Shown here: piece by piece, positions 1-11,545 of the stretch
How the letters are laid out: each line of letters begins with the position of its first letter
How positions within the stretch are numbered: position 1 is the stretch's first letter
Assembly (NCBI RefSeq): GCF_028372415.1
Contig: NC_092872.1
Coordinates: 278,631,206 to 278,695,205 of the forward strand
Source: Notamacropus eugenii
Taxonomy: Eukaryota > Chordata > Mammalia > Diprotodontia > Macropodidae
Direction of reading: 5' to 3'
Length of the DNA: 64,000 bases
Position numbers and translations under genes: made by a program
The notes under the pieces: generated by a model
Told to the model about the DNA's origin: nothing
Databases searched by the model: none
Seen by the model: the letters and a program-made list of their open reading frames with translations, nothing else

Positions 1-512
1 ATATATACATAAACATGCATACACACATATACAAATACGTATGCACAAGCACACACAGGCACATACATATAACACTGCTGTCAGTGATCTAGGAGGGGAA
101 GCACTACCAGGAAAGGCATGCTACAGAAAGTGGGATTTGAGTTGAGCCATCAAGAAAGCTTCCAGACAAAGGGGAGGAGGCAGAGGGCTTCAGGCAGAGG
201 AGAAGTGGCAGAGAGATGTGAAGGTCATTATTCTTAGTCCCATAGCTAGTAAATGTTGGAGGTCAGATTTAAACCCAGCACCCTCCTAACTCCAACGGCA
301 TCATTCTTGCCACCACTGCCTCTCAAAAGCAAAGCATTTTAAAGAAACAGTTGGAAGATTTCAAAAAATATCATATCCAGTAGCCCAGATCAGTTCTTGA
401 AAGAAGACTTGGCTGTAAAAATAATCACTGCCAAGAGCCATTGGAGACTGGGGAAATGAAATAGCAGACAGGCACAAAAGTCAAGATGCTGATGTGTCTC
501 AAAAATTCTCAC
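1..512. other. Part of ASAH2 intron 17, with CA/TA repeat and MIR-like fragment
   Basis: Positions 1-75 are alternating purine/pyrimidine (ATAC, CACA, TATA) simple sequence. Positions 215-330 resemble the 3' part of a MIR-like SINE in minus orientation (CATAGCTAGTAA, then AGATTTAAACCCAGC). I see nothing else here. Confidence 0.55.
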
Positions 513-659
513 CCTTTGGTATTCCGGCTTGGCTGGCTGTAGCACATCCCCAAACTCCATGCTCCCTGGGGTTCTATCGACTACATTGGGCGTCAAGGGC
601 AGCATCAACTGGCTAAAAAAAGGTGGCTCCGGCCCCCGGCTTAAATTGGCAACTGTATC
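513..659 (-). CDS. ASAH2: ASAH2 exon 17: start of C-terminal domain (last exon in window)
   Basis: Encodes residues 603-651: DTVANLSRGPEPPFFSQLML then VVDRTPGSMEFGDVLQPAKP and EYQR. It covers the linker and first strand of the C-terminal domain. The acceptor is CTGTAG|GAT and the donor AGG|GTGAGA. The next human residues (VGEVAEV onward, about 110 aa) must be coded left of position 1. Confidence 0.96.
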
Positions 660-999
660 CTACAGTAGAGTAGAGAAACTTTGCTGAGTCTGGAAATCCA
701 ATGCATGAACACTAGCTGAAGAGTCCCTGATTTTTAGGAAGCCTCTCACACACCATTTGCTAATTTTGTGATTAAAAGGAAGGATTTCTGAAATTTCAGC
801 TGGGGGTCTCTTCTTTTAAACATGTCTTCTCCAAATGACCAGTAGCATGTCCAAGGTAATACTGTAATACCAGAAAGATGGTAGCCTGCATAATGTCCCA
901 AAAGACTAAGAATCTGCTGACATTCATCCACTATCAGCCATGGAAGAGGGCACTGCTCCATCCCAGAGATACGTCTCTAACAGCAGAGGTGATGAGCCT

Positions 1000-1165
1000 G
1001 GAAAAGGGATGCCTCAGAAGGACACCACAACTGTCATCTAGGATCAGAACATTTTTACAACCGGGGAAACTGAGTCCCAGAATAAGTGACTTGGCTACAG
1101 AGATAGCAAATGGTGGGGCAGGGATTCGAACCCAAGTCTTCTGACTAATGCCCAGCTCTCTTCTG
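1000..1165 (-). repeat. MIR-like SINE fragment
   Basis: Reverse-strand MIR hallmarks: GGGGAAACTGAGTCCCAGA, then AGTGACTTGGCTACAGAG and GATTCGAACCCAAGTC. Intronic (intron 16). Confidence 0.7.
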
Positions 1166-1234
1166 GTCGATTTGGCTCCTGCAAGGAGAGTTTCCTCATC
1201 CCCTTCAGTCACCAGCGCCCACCTTTCCAAAACC

Positions 1235-1400
1235 ATCTTTTATATAATATATGTATTAACTATACATATGTATATGAATATACGTGTATATATATTATAT
1301 AGCTCTATATGGATATGGATAGTGTATATATGCATGTGCATGGATGTATTGCATACAAGTATGTGTACATATATACATGTGTGTGTGTGTGTGTGGTTTT
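1235..1400. repeat. TA/TG alternating simple repeat
   Basis: ATATATGTAT and GTGTGTGTG runs, ending in (TG)n at about 1375-1397. Several long open frames here are artefacts of the low complexity. Confidence 0.8.
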
Positions 1401-2070
1401 CCTCCTCACCCAATAGAATGCAAACTCATTGCAAGTAGGGACTATTTCATTTTTTGTCTTTGCAACCTCCAAAACAAATTTACTCAAATCACACTTTATC
1501 ATTTACGCTCAATATTATGTGGCTGTTATTGGCTTAAAATTTAATAAAAATAATATTTAAGAATGCATCATGACTTAAGTATACTGAAATTATATATTTA
1601 ATTGGAAATAAATTTATGAACTATATTAATAATAAAACACATTTTACAGGTTATGTTTTGAAGTGAAAATTAAAAGATCATACTAGAACTATGTTCCCTA
1701 TAGATAAATCTATGGCTGTTGTTCCCCCCACCACTAAACTATCAGCCCCTTGAGGGCAGAGACTGTCTTTTGTTTCTTGTTGTATTCCCATGGTAGGTGG
1801 TTAATAACTATTGATTGATTGATTGAAATATACCTAATGTGTTACCTGGGCCTTTCAATTTAGTCCTCAGTATCCCTCTACTGCAAAATTAAAACGTTTT
1901 TGAAATCCCTAAGCTAATTTTCTGTATATTTCTATAAACCTATATGTGTACATGTTCTCCCCTTGTAGAATGTAGCAACTGGTTCATTTTTGTCTTTTTT
2001 CCCCAGCACTTAGAACACAATAGGTGCTTAATAAAAGCATGCTGATGGATGGATGGCATAACTGATTGAG
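1398..2070 (+). repeat. Three L2-type LINE 3' tails in series
   Basis: Three separate segments (about 1398-1470, 1720-1830, 1945-2065) each carry the L2 3'-end wording: gene-poor 'GAGGGCAGAGACTGTC' type sequence, 'CCCAGCACTTAG' type sequence, then TTAATAA and a short tandem tail (GATTGATTGATT or GGATGGATGG). The DNA between them is AT-rich and unassigned. Confidence 0.6.
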
Positions 2071-2214
2071 AGGTTTATTTGGGGGGACATTTATTCACTG
2101 TTTCACCAACTTCTGCAGAGGTTGTGGGTGTCTCTTGATGGATTTAGTGTCCTGAGTTCTGCAAGCTCAGGGCTATCTCCCCAAATGACCAAAATTATTA
2201 TTAGTGATCCATGT

Positions 2215-2605
2215 GATGGTGGTAAGTGCACTTGAGACAGAATGAGGTGAGATCCATGTTTGAATCCTGCCTCCAACACTTACTAGATAGGTTAGAGTTC
2301 ATGTTAGATATGAGTCTGAAATGGGAGGAGGGAGGTTATCAGTTTCAATAACTGGGTAAGGAGTTTGATTAAAAAAAAATGGCCATTAAATATGAAATTA
2401 GATATTGGTCCAATAGGTTACAGATCTATTAGATCTTCATTTAACTTCCTTAAGACTCAGTTTCTTCATATGAAAAATGGAGATAATCATACCAATATTA
2501 CCTGTCTCACAGGCTCCTTGAAGCTCAAGCAAGATAATGTATGTAAAGCACTTTGCAAAATTGCAAAGTGTTGTTGGTTACTAGGAATATTATCATTATT
2601 ATTAC
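2215..2605 (+). repeat. MIR/MON-like SINE, plus orientation, disrupted
   Basis: Shows GTTTGAATCCTGCCTCC (B-box-like), then CTCAGTTTCTTCATATGAAA, ACCTGTCTCACAGG and GTATGTAAAGCACTTTGCA. It ends in ATTATCATTATTATTA. About 100 bp of unrelated sequence sits in the middle. Confidence 0.65.
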
Positions 2606-3178
2606 CAGACACATCACCATAATTAGTCGTTTGCATTAGGAAAGATTTTTCACTATTTGGGTTTCCTTAATCAGATATACCTGTCCATATGCATTTGTTA
2701 CATAAATGAACAGTTATTTATTATAATGGTGAACACATATATCAGTATGTATACATATATGTGTGTGTGTATGTATATGTATATATGTCAGTTAAACTCT
2801 ATTTTGACACTTATCATAAACTCTTTTGCTGATTTCTTAGAAGGAGATAAATCTCTTTTGAGATGATCACCCTATTAAAGTGAGAGCAATACTTCAGCCA
2901 GTTTCAAACTACAGAAGAAAAATTCTCACAGAATGAGAGCCCCAATTCACTGGTCCCTCCATTATACCACTATATCCACTGAATCCCTTCAGAAGTATAA
3001 ATTAGGAGGCGTTTGTTTAAGAAAAAAATTCGATCTCATTGTTTTAGAGTCCCACCCACCTCAAAGATGTGTGACTTTTAAGAGAGAAAGAATGAAATGA
3101 AAACAATTGGAATACATAAATGAAAACCCACGAAGCCATCCTTCTTCCTATCCACACACATGCAAAAACCAGCATTAC

Positions 3179-3274
3179 CGTGGCTATGGCTCTGGCAAGA
3201 CCTCTAAACAGCTGGATGTAGGCAGAGAGAGTATGGGGACCGTAAATCGTGGATGCTGCCTCGTAGCGCTGAAC
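3179..3274 (-). CDS. ASAH2: ASAH2 exon 16
   Basis: Encodes residues 571-602: VQRYEAASTIYGPHTLSAYI then QLFRGLARAIAT. This matches human AQRYEAASTIYGPHTLSAYI closely. The acceptor is CCACAG|GTT and the donor ACG|GTAATG. Phase 0 at both ends. Confidence 0.96.
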
Positions 3275-3393
3275 CTGTGGAGAGATGACACAGGCATCTG
3301 TAACCTAAACGTCAGTGGCCACCAGCACGGGCCATGTGTGTGGGAATGAGCTCAGAGACACAGACCTAGAAGCATCTAGCGCTTTGGCCTCAC

Positions 3394-3489
3394 CTGGTAT
3401 TCTTCATAGGTTGCAATGTAATGTGTATAAACATTGCAGAGTCCAGAAATCACCACACTCATGTTCTGCATCCCATTAGTCTCAAATTC
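3394..3489 (-). CDS. ASAH2: ASAH2 exon 15: zinc-site tyrosine
   Basis: Encodes residues 539-570: EFETNGMQNMSVVISGLCNV then YTHYIATYEEYQ. Tyr562 in YTHY aligns with human zinc ligand Y579. The acceptor is CCCAG|GAA and the donor CAG|GTGAGG. It is separated from exon 16 by an intron of only 119 bp. Confidence 0.96.
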
Positions 3490-3819
3490 CTGGGCATCGA
3501 GAGAGGAAATACAAAGGACAGAAAAGCATAGCCAAAGTCTATCTCAGAACAGAACCTAGTCATAGGATGGGCATGCATTATTCTAGACTCACTTAGCACC
3601 TTGTCCTCCTCATTAATCAATTCAAATATTCCCTGTTAAAAGTTCTTGATGTGACCCCAACTCTCCTATAACACACAGGGGTCTGAGTTATTTCAATTAA
3701 AAATTAGCTCCTTAACTAAGGGGCTCAGGTGGAATGTTCCATGTAACTATGAAAATTTTAACTTCTGTGTTTCAATTCAATTTTTTTAAATAAATATTTC
3801 ATTAAAAAAATACCTTGCA

Positions 3820-4045
3820 TCTGGTTGGTTGATTATTGTCTTTCATGCTCAAAGAGTACCAATATGATGTCATTATGTTGGAGTCAGGGTACAGTGTGTC
3901 CAGTTGTGACTGATCAGACTAATACAAGCTCGGAAGGCTTTACCACAGGCTGGGCACAAATAGTCCATAGGAACATTTGGGGTAGATTCTCTAAATTTGC
4001 ATGTCTCTTTTATACTACCACAATTAAACCTCTTACCATGTAAGG
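3820..4045. repeat. RTE-related interspersed repeat
   Basis: The wording resembles a marsupial RTE 3' region (AGAGTACCAATATGATGTCA, GACTGATCAGACTAATAC, CTCGGAAGGCTTTACCACAG). Family assignment is from memory. Confidence 0.5.
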
Positions 4046-4114
4046 GTGAGATTTTCTTAAATTTTCTCTGAAACAAAGCAGTCATCATCATAGTTAACAT
4101 TTCTATAGCATTGT

Positions 4115-4260
4115 AAGGATATTCACTCAATAAGCATTTATTTATCAAGAGCCTACTATGTATCATCCTGTGCTAAGTGCTGAGGGTACAAAGAAAGTCA
4201 AAAGTCAGACCCTGATCTTGAGGAGCTCATGCCCTAACATAAGGTTTACAAATTTAAGAA
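4115..4260. repeat. Recurring ancient ~130-bp repeat (caggcactgtgc type)
   Basis: Contains AAGCATTTATTTATCAAGAG, CTATGTATCATCCTGTGC, then CCCTGATCTTGAGGAGCTCA. Similar segments occur near 6610-6730, 8728-8860, 9955-10090, 15570-15700, 33020-33140 and 48940-49085. It is an old mammalian repeat that I do not assign with certainty. Confidence 0.55.
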
Positions 4261-4812
4261 ATAATAAAGTGAGATCAATTATTTAGCCATTTTCAATCAG
4301 ACTATAGAAAAGGAATCACACAAAATGAATACACCAAATTCAATGGTCTTTACATTATATCACAATGCGTCCCTTTTTAAATGCATACATTATAGGGTAT
4401 TTATTTAAGGAAAAAACGCCAGGCTCCTTATCTTAGACAGGGCTTCCTACCTCCAGTGCTTACTGTGAGTTCCTAGATATGTCATTTAAGCTCTCAGTGA
4501 CTGCTCCCTAGTCACAGATAGCTTGAAATCAATTCCCTCACCAAGAGATTCCCAAATCACAATCATTTGTGAGGATTTTTAAAATTAAAACGCAGTCAAG
4601 GCTAATGAAGGCCAGCTAAAATCTTTATGTATGCAACTTCCTAGTTTTTATTTCTCCTTAACACTTACTGCTAGCTAATCCTCTTAAGAGAGGTAGAATC
4701 TCCCATGATGTTGAACAATATCGTAAGAGAGGCACCAAGGCAGAGACATCTGGAATTCTTTATCATTGGAGACAACGATTAAAAAGCGAAGGATTTGAGC
4801 TTTTTCACTTAC

Positions 4813-4852
4813 ATTTTGAATAGCCTCCCGAAGTCGCCTTCCAGACATTGTC
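4813..4852 (-). CDS. ASAH2: ASAH2 exon 14: 40-nt exon
   Basis: Encodes TTMSGRRLREAIQN (residues 525-538); the first codon is completed by the last two bases of exon 13. Human reads TTMSGRRLREAVQ. The acceptor is CTCAG|G and the donor AAT|GTAAGT, a strong match. It is far too small for an ORF search but certain by homology and phase. Confidence 0.93.
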
Positions 4853-5234
4853 CTGAGCCATGGAAAGAGATATTTGAAATCAAAGGAAGGTATTTTAAGA
4901 ACTGAAAGGTATAAAAACAGGCCTCAACACTGACCTGTTTCAACAGTTGTAACATTCAAAAACCTCCCTTTTCCCACCCCTATGTTAAAGCTGCTGCTAT
5001 GTTTCGCTGCCTTTCTCTGTTCCTGCTGATGTCTTCCCCACTAAGACATCCTTCAGTCTCCTCTGTATTTATGTTTTGTGTGCTGAGATAAACAAACACG
5101 CACACACACACATACATATGCAGTCTCCTCCATTAAAATGCAAGCTTCTTGATAATATGGATTATTTTGATTACATAATTTTTTTAAATTACACAGACAA
5201 AATCAATGCAGGTAAAATTAGAAGAGAAATAGAA

Positions 5235-6375
5235 ATTGGGGAGAGTCTTTGCAGAAAGTTACACCGATATAAAGGACTAATTTCTAAGATATATATAGAA
5301 ACAAATTAAATTTATAAAAAATAAGATCCATTCCCAACTGATAAGTGGCCAAAAGATATGAATAGGAAGTTTTCAGAGACAGAAATCCAAGATGTCAATA
5401 GCCATATAAAAAATGTCCTAAATCTCTAATAATTAGAGAAATACAAATAAAAACAACTATAAGGTACGACCTCATACACACAAGATTAGCTAAATTAACA
5501 CAAAAGGAAAATGACTAATGCCAGAAAGACTACGGAAAAATAGATCCTTTAATAGAAAAATAAATTTAATTTAATAATATAATAAAAATAGGTCCATTGG
5601 TGGAACTGTGAACTGTTCCAACCATTCTAGAAAGCAATTTGGAACAATGCCCAAAAAACTATTCAACTGAGTATACCCTTTGACCCAGCAGTCTAGGTCC
5701 CCTGAACCACTACTATGTCTATCTACCAAAGAGATTAAAGAAGAATGAAATGACCCATATGTGCAAAAATATTTATAGCAACTCTTTTTGTGGTAGTAAG
5801 GATTTAAATAATGGGGGGGATGCCCACTAATTGGAGAATGGCTGAACAAGTTATTTGTTGTTCAGTCATTTCCATTGTGTCTGACTCTTAGTGACCCCAT
5901 TTGAAGTTTTATTGGCAAAGATGTTAAAGTATTTGGCCATTTCCTTTCCCAGCTTATTTTGCAGATGAGGAAACTGAGGCAAACAGGATGATATGACTTG
6001 CTCAGGATCACACAGCTGGCAAATGTCTCAGACCAGATTTGAACGCATAAAGATGAGTTTTCCTAACTCCAGGTCCAACACTCTATCCACCACACCACCT
6101 AGCTGTCCCAAACAAGTTATAGCACGTGAATTTGATGGAATACTAAGAAATGAGAAGTAGGATGATTTCAAAAAAATGTGGGAAGATTTGTACGAGTCAA
6201 AGCAAAGTGAAATAAGTAGAACCAAGAGAACAATTTATAAAATAATAACAATATTAGTGATAAACTTTTCAAAATTAATGAATTTTGTTTTTTCTTGCCT
6301 TCTCAGGGGGGGAGGGAAGAGAGAGAGGGAATTCAGACTAAAAATAAAATAAAATTCAAGATAAAAAAAAAGAAC
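5235..6375 (+). mobile_element. L1 LINE 3' fragment, split by a SINE
   Basis: Sense-strand end of L1 ORF2/3' UTR. CAACTGATAAGTGGCCAAAA, ATTAGAGAAATACAAATAAA, TGGTGGAACTGTGAACTG and CCTTTGACCCAGCAGTCTA all match the region also found at the 3' end of other mammalian L1s. It resumes after the SINE at 6121 and ends in an A-rich tail near 6350-6375. It is 5'-truncated and non-coding. Confidence 0.85.
5855..6110 (-). mobile_element. tRNA-derived SINE with RTE-type tail (MAR1/WSINE-like)
   Basis: On the minus strand it reads GGGACAGCTAGGTGGTGTGG (A box region), GCGTTCAAATCTGG (B box), then a tail containing GAAATGACTGAACAACAA. It is flanked by a perfect 10-bp duplication, AACAAGTTAT, at 5845-5854 and 6111-6120. 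Confidence 0.9.
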
Positions 6376-7216
6376 ATAAATTTCTTGAGAACAGAGGTTA
6401 TTTTGGCTTTTTTTTTTTGTAAGCACCTAGCTCAGGGACTGAAACATAAGTGCTTCATGCTTGTTGCCTGATGATTGATTGAGAATAGTTCAAGTCAAAG
6501 AGAGATGGTACAGTCTGTGCCAAGGGGAGAGCTCACCAATGTCATTGACAAAGACTTTCAACATTCTTAATGCTTAATTCATTTATCACACTGTATATAA
6601 TGCTGGCTGGTTAAAGTGCTATCATCAATTGATCAATCAGGCATGTATCAAGCACTGTCCAAGGTACGGTGAAAACAATACCAAAGAATGAAGCAATTCC
6701 TATCCCCAAAGAGCTAGGATTCAAGAACCTGTAAAAATAATATTAATTATCACCACGAGGCTGCCTCCACACTGTGTAACATTATTTTAGGTACTCAAAG
6801 GATAGATTACATATTTTCATTGCAGTATCAATACAATTCATGATGGCAACTTTTTTCTCTTAGTACTTGAACTTAGGGTTTGAAGATTGTCTATCCTTCC
6901 CTAAGGCACATTTGCGTACTCACTGCCTGACTGAGGTCTGTCTCTCCACTGATATTATCTTCAGTGGATGTTAAATAAGAAAAGGTAGATGTGCATTCTC
7001 TAGGCATCTTAAGAGCCTTGCGAGTTTGGAAGATTTTAATCTGTTTATTGCTCCTTGATGCTAATTCTGATAGAGTCAGATTCTTGGCAAGGAGCGGAAG
7101 TGTCCAGCTGAGCATTCTTTGTCACCTATCCAGAGTGGCTCCAACAATGAATGACATATACTCAGTTAACTTTTAAATCAATTTCATCAAAAAAAGGGTG
7201 GAAAGGAGGACCATAC

Positions 7217-7311
7217 GTCAGCTCTCCAGGAATAGCAGCTACCGCCAAGGATCCAAGAGTGATAATCTGGACGTCAACAATCTCAGGATGCCAGGGGTGA
7301 GGTGTTGACAT
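7217..7311 (-). CDS. ASAH2: ASAH2 exon 13: zinc-site glutamate
   Basis: Encodes residues 494-524 plus two bases: MSTPHPWHPEIVDVQIITLG then SLAVAAIPGEL. Glu523 in IPGE aligns with human zinc ligand E540. The acceptor is CTGAAG|ATG and the donor GAC|GTATGG. The split Thr codon (AC|G) is completed by exon 14. Confidence 0.95.
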
Positions 7312-7859
7312 CTTCAGAGTAAAAAAAGAAGTAAGAGTTTTAATTTTCATCTATCAGATGGATAGCTATATTTCCCCTCCAGTAACTTTCTGAATAGTGG
7401 ATCTTGTATTAGAGACTTTGTCCAAATCCTGTTTCTGACACATATTAGCTGTACAACACCCCACCCATCCCCAGGTATGTAAGTGTAAAGGTGGGGATCA
7501 ATTGTATAGATCAATCACTCCCCACTTTAAAGAATATATACTCCAGCCCTGATACCTTTATCAACTGAGGACAAGTCTATTGAATAAATCATTCAATCAA
7601 AGGTATTAATCTAACATATACTATGTCATACCCTTTAAGTCTTCCATAAAGTATCAAATCAGCGTAGAACTCAGAATAATTCAAGTCTGCCAACTCAGAG
7701 GTGAGAGCAATGCCAGCCAAGCCTCTGAGAGGGAATGTGGAAAGAAGAGGTGGAGAAGGGAGGGGTATTTCCTCCTCTTCCCCCTACCCTGCCCTTGAGC
7801 ATTGTGAACTTTAGAGAATCACAGAATCTCACCAGCTTCCTAACCAGGTCTCCAGAAGA

Positions 7860-8280
7860 GCAGTGGCTGATTGTAGTGTATTGCATTTGTAAAGTACAAA
7901 TATCTCATTTCATCTTCACAACAGCCCTGGGAGGTAAGTTTTATTATACTTATCCCTTTCATGTCATGGGGATTAGGTGTGCAAGGACCCTTGATTTGGA
8001 TTTTTATGCATTTCTGAGATTCTAAACTTTTCCTGAGATGTCTGCTGGCCTCTATGTGTCATCTGTCATCTGCAGCTTCTGCAAAACTCCCAAAAAAGTC
8101 CCATTTAATTTCTTATGGTGAGCACATTATATCAAAACTGCGATGGAGAAAGACATGATATGGAAGGGACAACTGTATTATCTCCATTTTGTAGAAGAGG
8201 AAACTGAGGCAGACAGAGGTTAATAGACTGGGCCAGGGTCACATAGCTAGTAAGTGTCTGAGGCAGCATAAAATTCTTGA
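7860..8280 (-). repeat. MIR-like SINE with ~200-bp insertion
   Basis: The left part (7870-7953) reads ATCTCATTTCATCTTCACAA and GGGAGGTAAGTTTTATTATAC. The right part (8172-8280) reads ATCTCCATTTTGTAGAAGAG through CATAGCTAGTAAGTGTCTG. The middle is unassigned DNA. Confidence 0.6.
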
Positions 8281-8367
8281 AAACAAGACTGCATATTTTA
8301 ATAGATGCTTATCATGGATCCCATTAAAATTCACAAATGAATAAAGGCAAATAGATGTTTCCAGCAC

Positions 8368-8483
8368 CTCGCCTGTACTGAGGAGGATGGGTTTCGGTTC
8401 ATGACAGTCCTTGGTCTCATTGGATGGCTCTCCCAGTAGCTGGTCACGAATGCTATCCCAAAAGGGGTCTCCTTCAATTGCAC
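8368..8483 (-). CDS. ASAH2: ASAH2 exon 12
   Basis: Encodes residues 455-493: GAIEGDPFWDSIRDQLLGEP and NETKDCHEPKPILLSTGE. The acceptor is CGCAG|GT. The donor GAG|GTGCTG has a poor match after +3, yet it is the only GT that keeps phase 0 into exon 13. NET is a glycosylation sequon that I do not recall in human. Confidence 0.92.
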
Positions 8484-9819
8484 CTGCGAGAAGTCACACA
8501 ATAACTAAGATGCCTTGAGTATCTCCCCCATCCCCATCACCACCCCCATGTCTGATAAAGTCATCGTTTTCCTAATGCTTCTTTTGTCTGATCACACTGT
8601 CTAGATTGTGCTCTGATAATGCTGCTCGTTGACTTAAAAACAAAGAAAACTTTTCAATGGCTCCACTTTGCCTAATGACCAATGTATCTAACTGACTCTG
8701 GTATTCAGTCAGTCAGTCAGTCAGTCAGTCAATCAATTAATCAACAAGTAATTATTAAGTACCTGCAAGGTGCCCGGGATTGTGCTGAGTGGATGCTGGG
8801 GATCCAAAGACACAGCACGAAAAAGCTAGTGCTCATGAGCTCCCTACATTCTATCAATTATAAGCATTTTTTCCCCTCCTGACTTGAAAGGAGAGACTCT
8901 CTGGGGATCAGTGAGAATAAGTGGATTCTGCTTTTTCCCTTCCTGGGAGTGGAGCCTGTGGAGAATCAGTTTCCCAGGATAGTCGACTAGGTTTGGGACA
9001 TGCCTGGACTATATATTGAGTTCACAGTTATTTTATATATGTTGTTTTTTTGTTGTTTATGGTTATACTATATTTAGTATATGGTTTGGTTATGGACCCT
9101 AAATCATAGATAAATGAGCTTAGGAAATTTCAGAGCCAAAGGGACCTTGGCAATCATTTAACCATTCTCCTTAGATGAGGAAGTTGAGACCCAGAGAAAC
9201 GTGGCATTAAGGTTGAGGACTGTCCATCCTGCTCCTCTCAGGCCACACAGTTAGGAAGCGGGAAAGCCAGGAGAAGAACCCCGTTCTCTCGATTCCCACG
9301 CCAGCTCCCACCCTCCCGTCCCATACCCCACACATGACTGCTTGCCTCTTGAATATATGTTGTCCCACATGCTCCAAGCTCTGCACATATCCCTAGCATC
9401 AACCATCCTCACTCCAAAATTTCAATGGCCTTTAACTTTGGCCCAGTGAAAAACCATATCCTAATAGGAAGAATGTTGTATTTAGAGTCAGAAGACCCTG
9501 CAATAGACCCTGGTTCTTCCAAGTCCCAAAGTACATGACTAGCTTCTCTGTACCTCAGCTTCCCCCTCTGTAAAAAATGGGGTGAGGAAAAAATAAATAA
9601 TAAATATTTTTTAAATGGGGTGAGAATTGGCTGGCAGCTCTCTCAGGTCCCTACCAACTCCGAATCCTACAAACCAATCAAGTGACCAAGGGAGTCCTGT
9701 CAAAGGTGGTTAAAATAACTAATAACAAAGAATAAACATCCTTGCAGACAGAATCAGTTCACCCTTTCTGGTCTAACTACTGATGCTTTACAATCAGGGC
9801 CCAATTCTGGGATCCTCAC

Positions 9820-9901
9820 CTTGTGTAAAATTGAGGCCTCCCACACCGTCAATGGTACCAGCTGCAAAGCTATAGCCAAGGGCAGGTTTACAGGTTTTTG
9901 C
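9820..9901 (-). CDS. ASAH2: ASAH2 exon 11: glycine-rich catalytic segment
   Basis: Encodes residues 428-454 plus one base: AKTCKPALGYSFAAGTIDGV and GGLNFTQ. This is a strongly conserved stretch. Cys431 aligns with a conserved human cysteine. The acceptor is TTTAG|GCA and the donor CAAG|GTGAGG. Confidence 0.95.
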
Positions 9902-10539
9902 CTAAAGGAGTGGTTTTCAACAAACAAGAAATAAAAGGTCAGTCGCAAATAATTCATTTCCAAAAATTCTTTTCCAATAAATACACATTTGCTAAGCACT
10001 TTCTCTGTGCAAGGCACTGTATAGGAAATCAAAAACAAGAGTAGAAGACTGTCCCTGCCCTCAGGGAGCCTTTAGGGGGTTACAAATAAATAAATACAGA
10101 TAATTTAAGGGCAGGAAAGAGGGAGAGAGAAAACTACTAACTGATGGAATAAGGGTAACATACCCTGGGAGGTGTCTTCTGAGCTGCCCTTTGATAGAAA
10201 GCAGAAACTCTAAGCTGTGGAATAAGGGTCATGGAAGAGAGCCCATGCAAAGGATTATGGGCAAGAGATAGAGTTTGGGGTGGAAGAAGCTGGCCAGTTT
10301 ATATGGAAAAGAAGGGGGAACATATACTATAATATGCATAAATATTAGTGGGCTGGAGTCCCACTGTGGAGGACTTTAAAGGTCCAACTGAGGATACTGG
10401 GTCTTATCCTAAAGGTGATGAGGAGTCAAGGATGATTCTGGAGCATGGAGGTGATGTGGTTAGACCCGAGTCTTAGGAAGATGCACTGGAGAGGAGGAGA
10501 AATAGAGGCGAGGATCACCAAAGAGTATTCCTGCTTATG

Positions 10540-10905
10540 GCAGGGCCCAAACTAGAGTGTGACATACCGCCTCTGTTGGTCTGCCTGGTTTCAGGCCCTC
10601 CCAGGAATCTGGAATTTCACCACCAAGCCACTAACTCAAGCTGTGATGGACCCTGCCTCTCTCAGCCTGCTCTCCCCTCTGCTTGGAGAGCTGGAAGGTG
10701 GAGTGCCAAACTCCTCCCAACATCTTTCTTTACAGAGGGCAGAGAACAGTGCTCAGCTCTCTCCACTTTGCATTTGCTGCCTTTCCTGGTTTCATCTTAT
10801 GGAACAAGATGCCTCCACCTCACCTTCCTGCTTTTTATCCCCAGCACTTAGCACAATGCCTGGCACATCGTAAACAGTTAATAAATGTTGTTTGGATTGG
10901 ATTTA
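10540..10905 (+). repeat. L2 LINE 3' end
   Basis: Ends with TTATCCCCAGCACTTAGCAC, AATGCCTGGCACATCGTAAA and TTAATAAATGTTG, the L2 tail. Three overlapping open frames here are not genes. Confidence 0.65.
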
Positions 10906-11179
10906 TTGGATCGGAGGTGAGACAGACAAGACCCAGCAACTGGTTGATTACAGAGAATGGCAGAAAGAAAGAATAAAGAATAACGTAGAAGAGACTGGAA
11001 GGAATGGAGACACAGAAGGTTGGAGCAGAGGCGGGTTTCAAGGGGAAGAAGGTGAGCTCTCTCTCACAGGCAGTGTGTTGAGATGGCAGTGGCACATCCA
11101 GATGCAGTTACCTGGCAGGCAGTGGGAGACATGAGCCAAGAGCTCAGGAGAGAGGTTAGGAGGGAAAAGAGACGGCTAG

Positions 11180-11545
11180 CTGGAGAGTGGATCAATATGG
11201 ATCTGTACATGGGTCTTAAATATGTATGCAGGTGTATACATGTAAGTGTGTGGATATAGATAAAGATATCTATGGACACATAGATATATACAATCCCTGT
11301 GCAAAGGTCTCATTTATCTATACATATATGTATATATGCATCTCTCATATATACACGTGTGGTCCATAGACATGTGACTCACGTATGTATGCATGTGTGT
11401 ACATATGAGACCTATATCGTATATGCCTGTATATGTATACATATATACAAATCCTCTTACAGGGATGATATATGTGTGCATTTATATGTATATGTCTATA
11501 TGTGTGTATACATATACATACATATGGATATATATGAGGGTTCTG
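11180..11545. repeat. TA/TG/CA alternating simple-sequence block
   Basis: About 365 bp of mixed ATAT, TGTG and ACAT dinucleotides, ending 163 bp from the exon 10 donor. Long open frames on both strands here are low-complexity artefacts. Confidence 0.8.
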
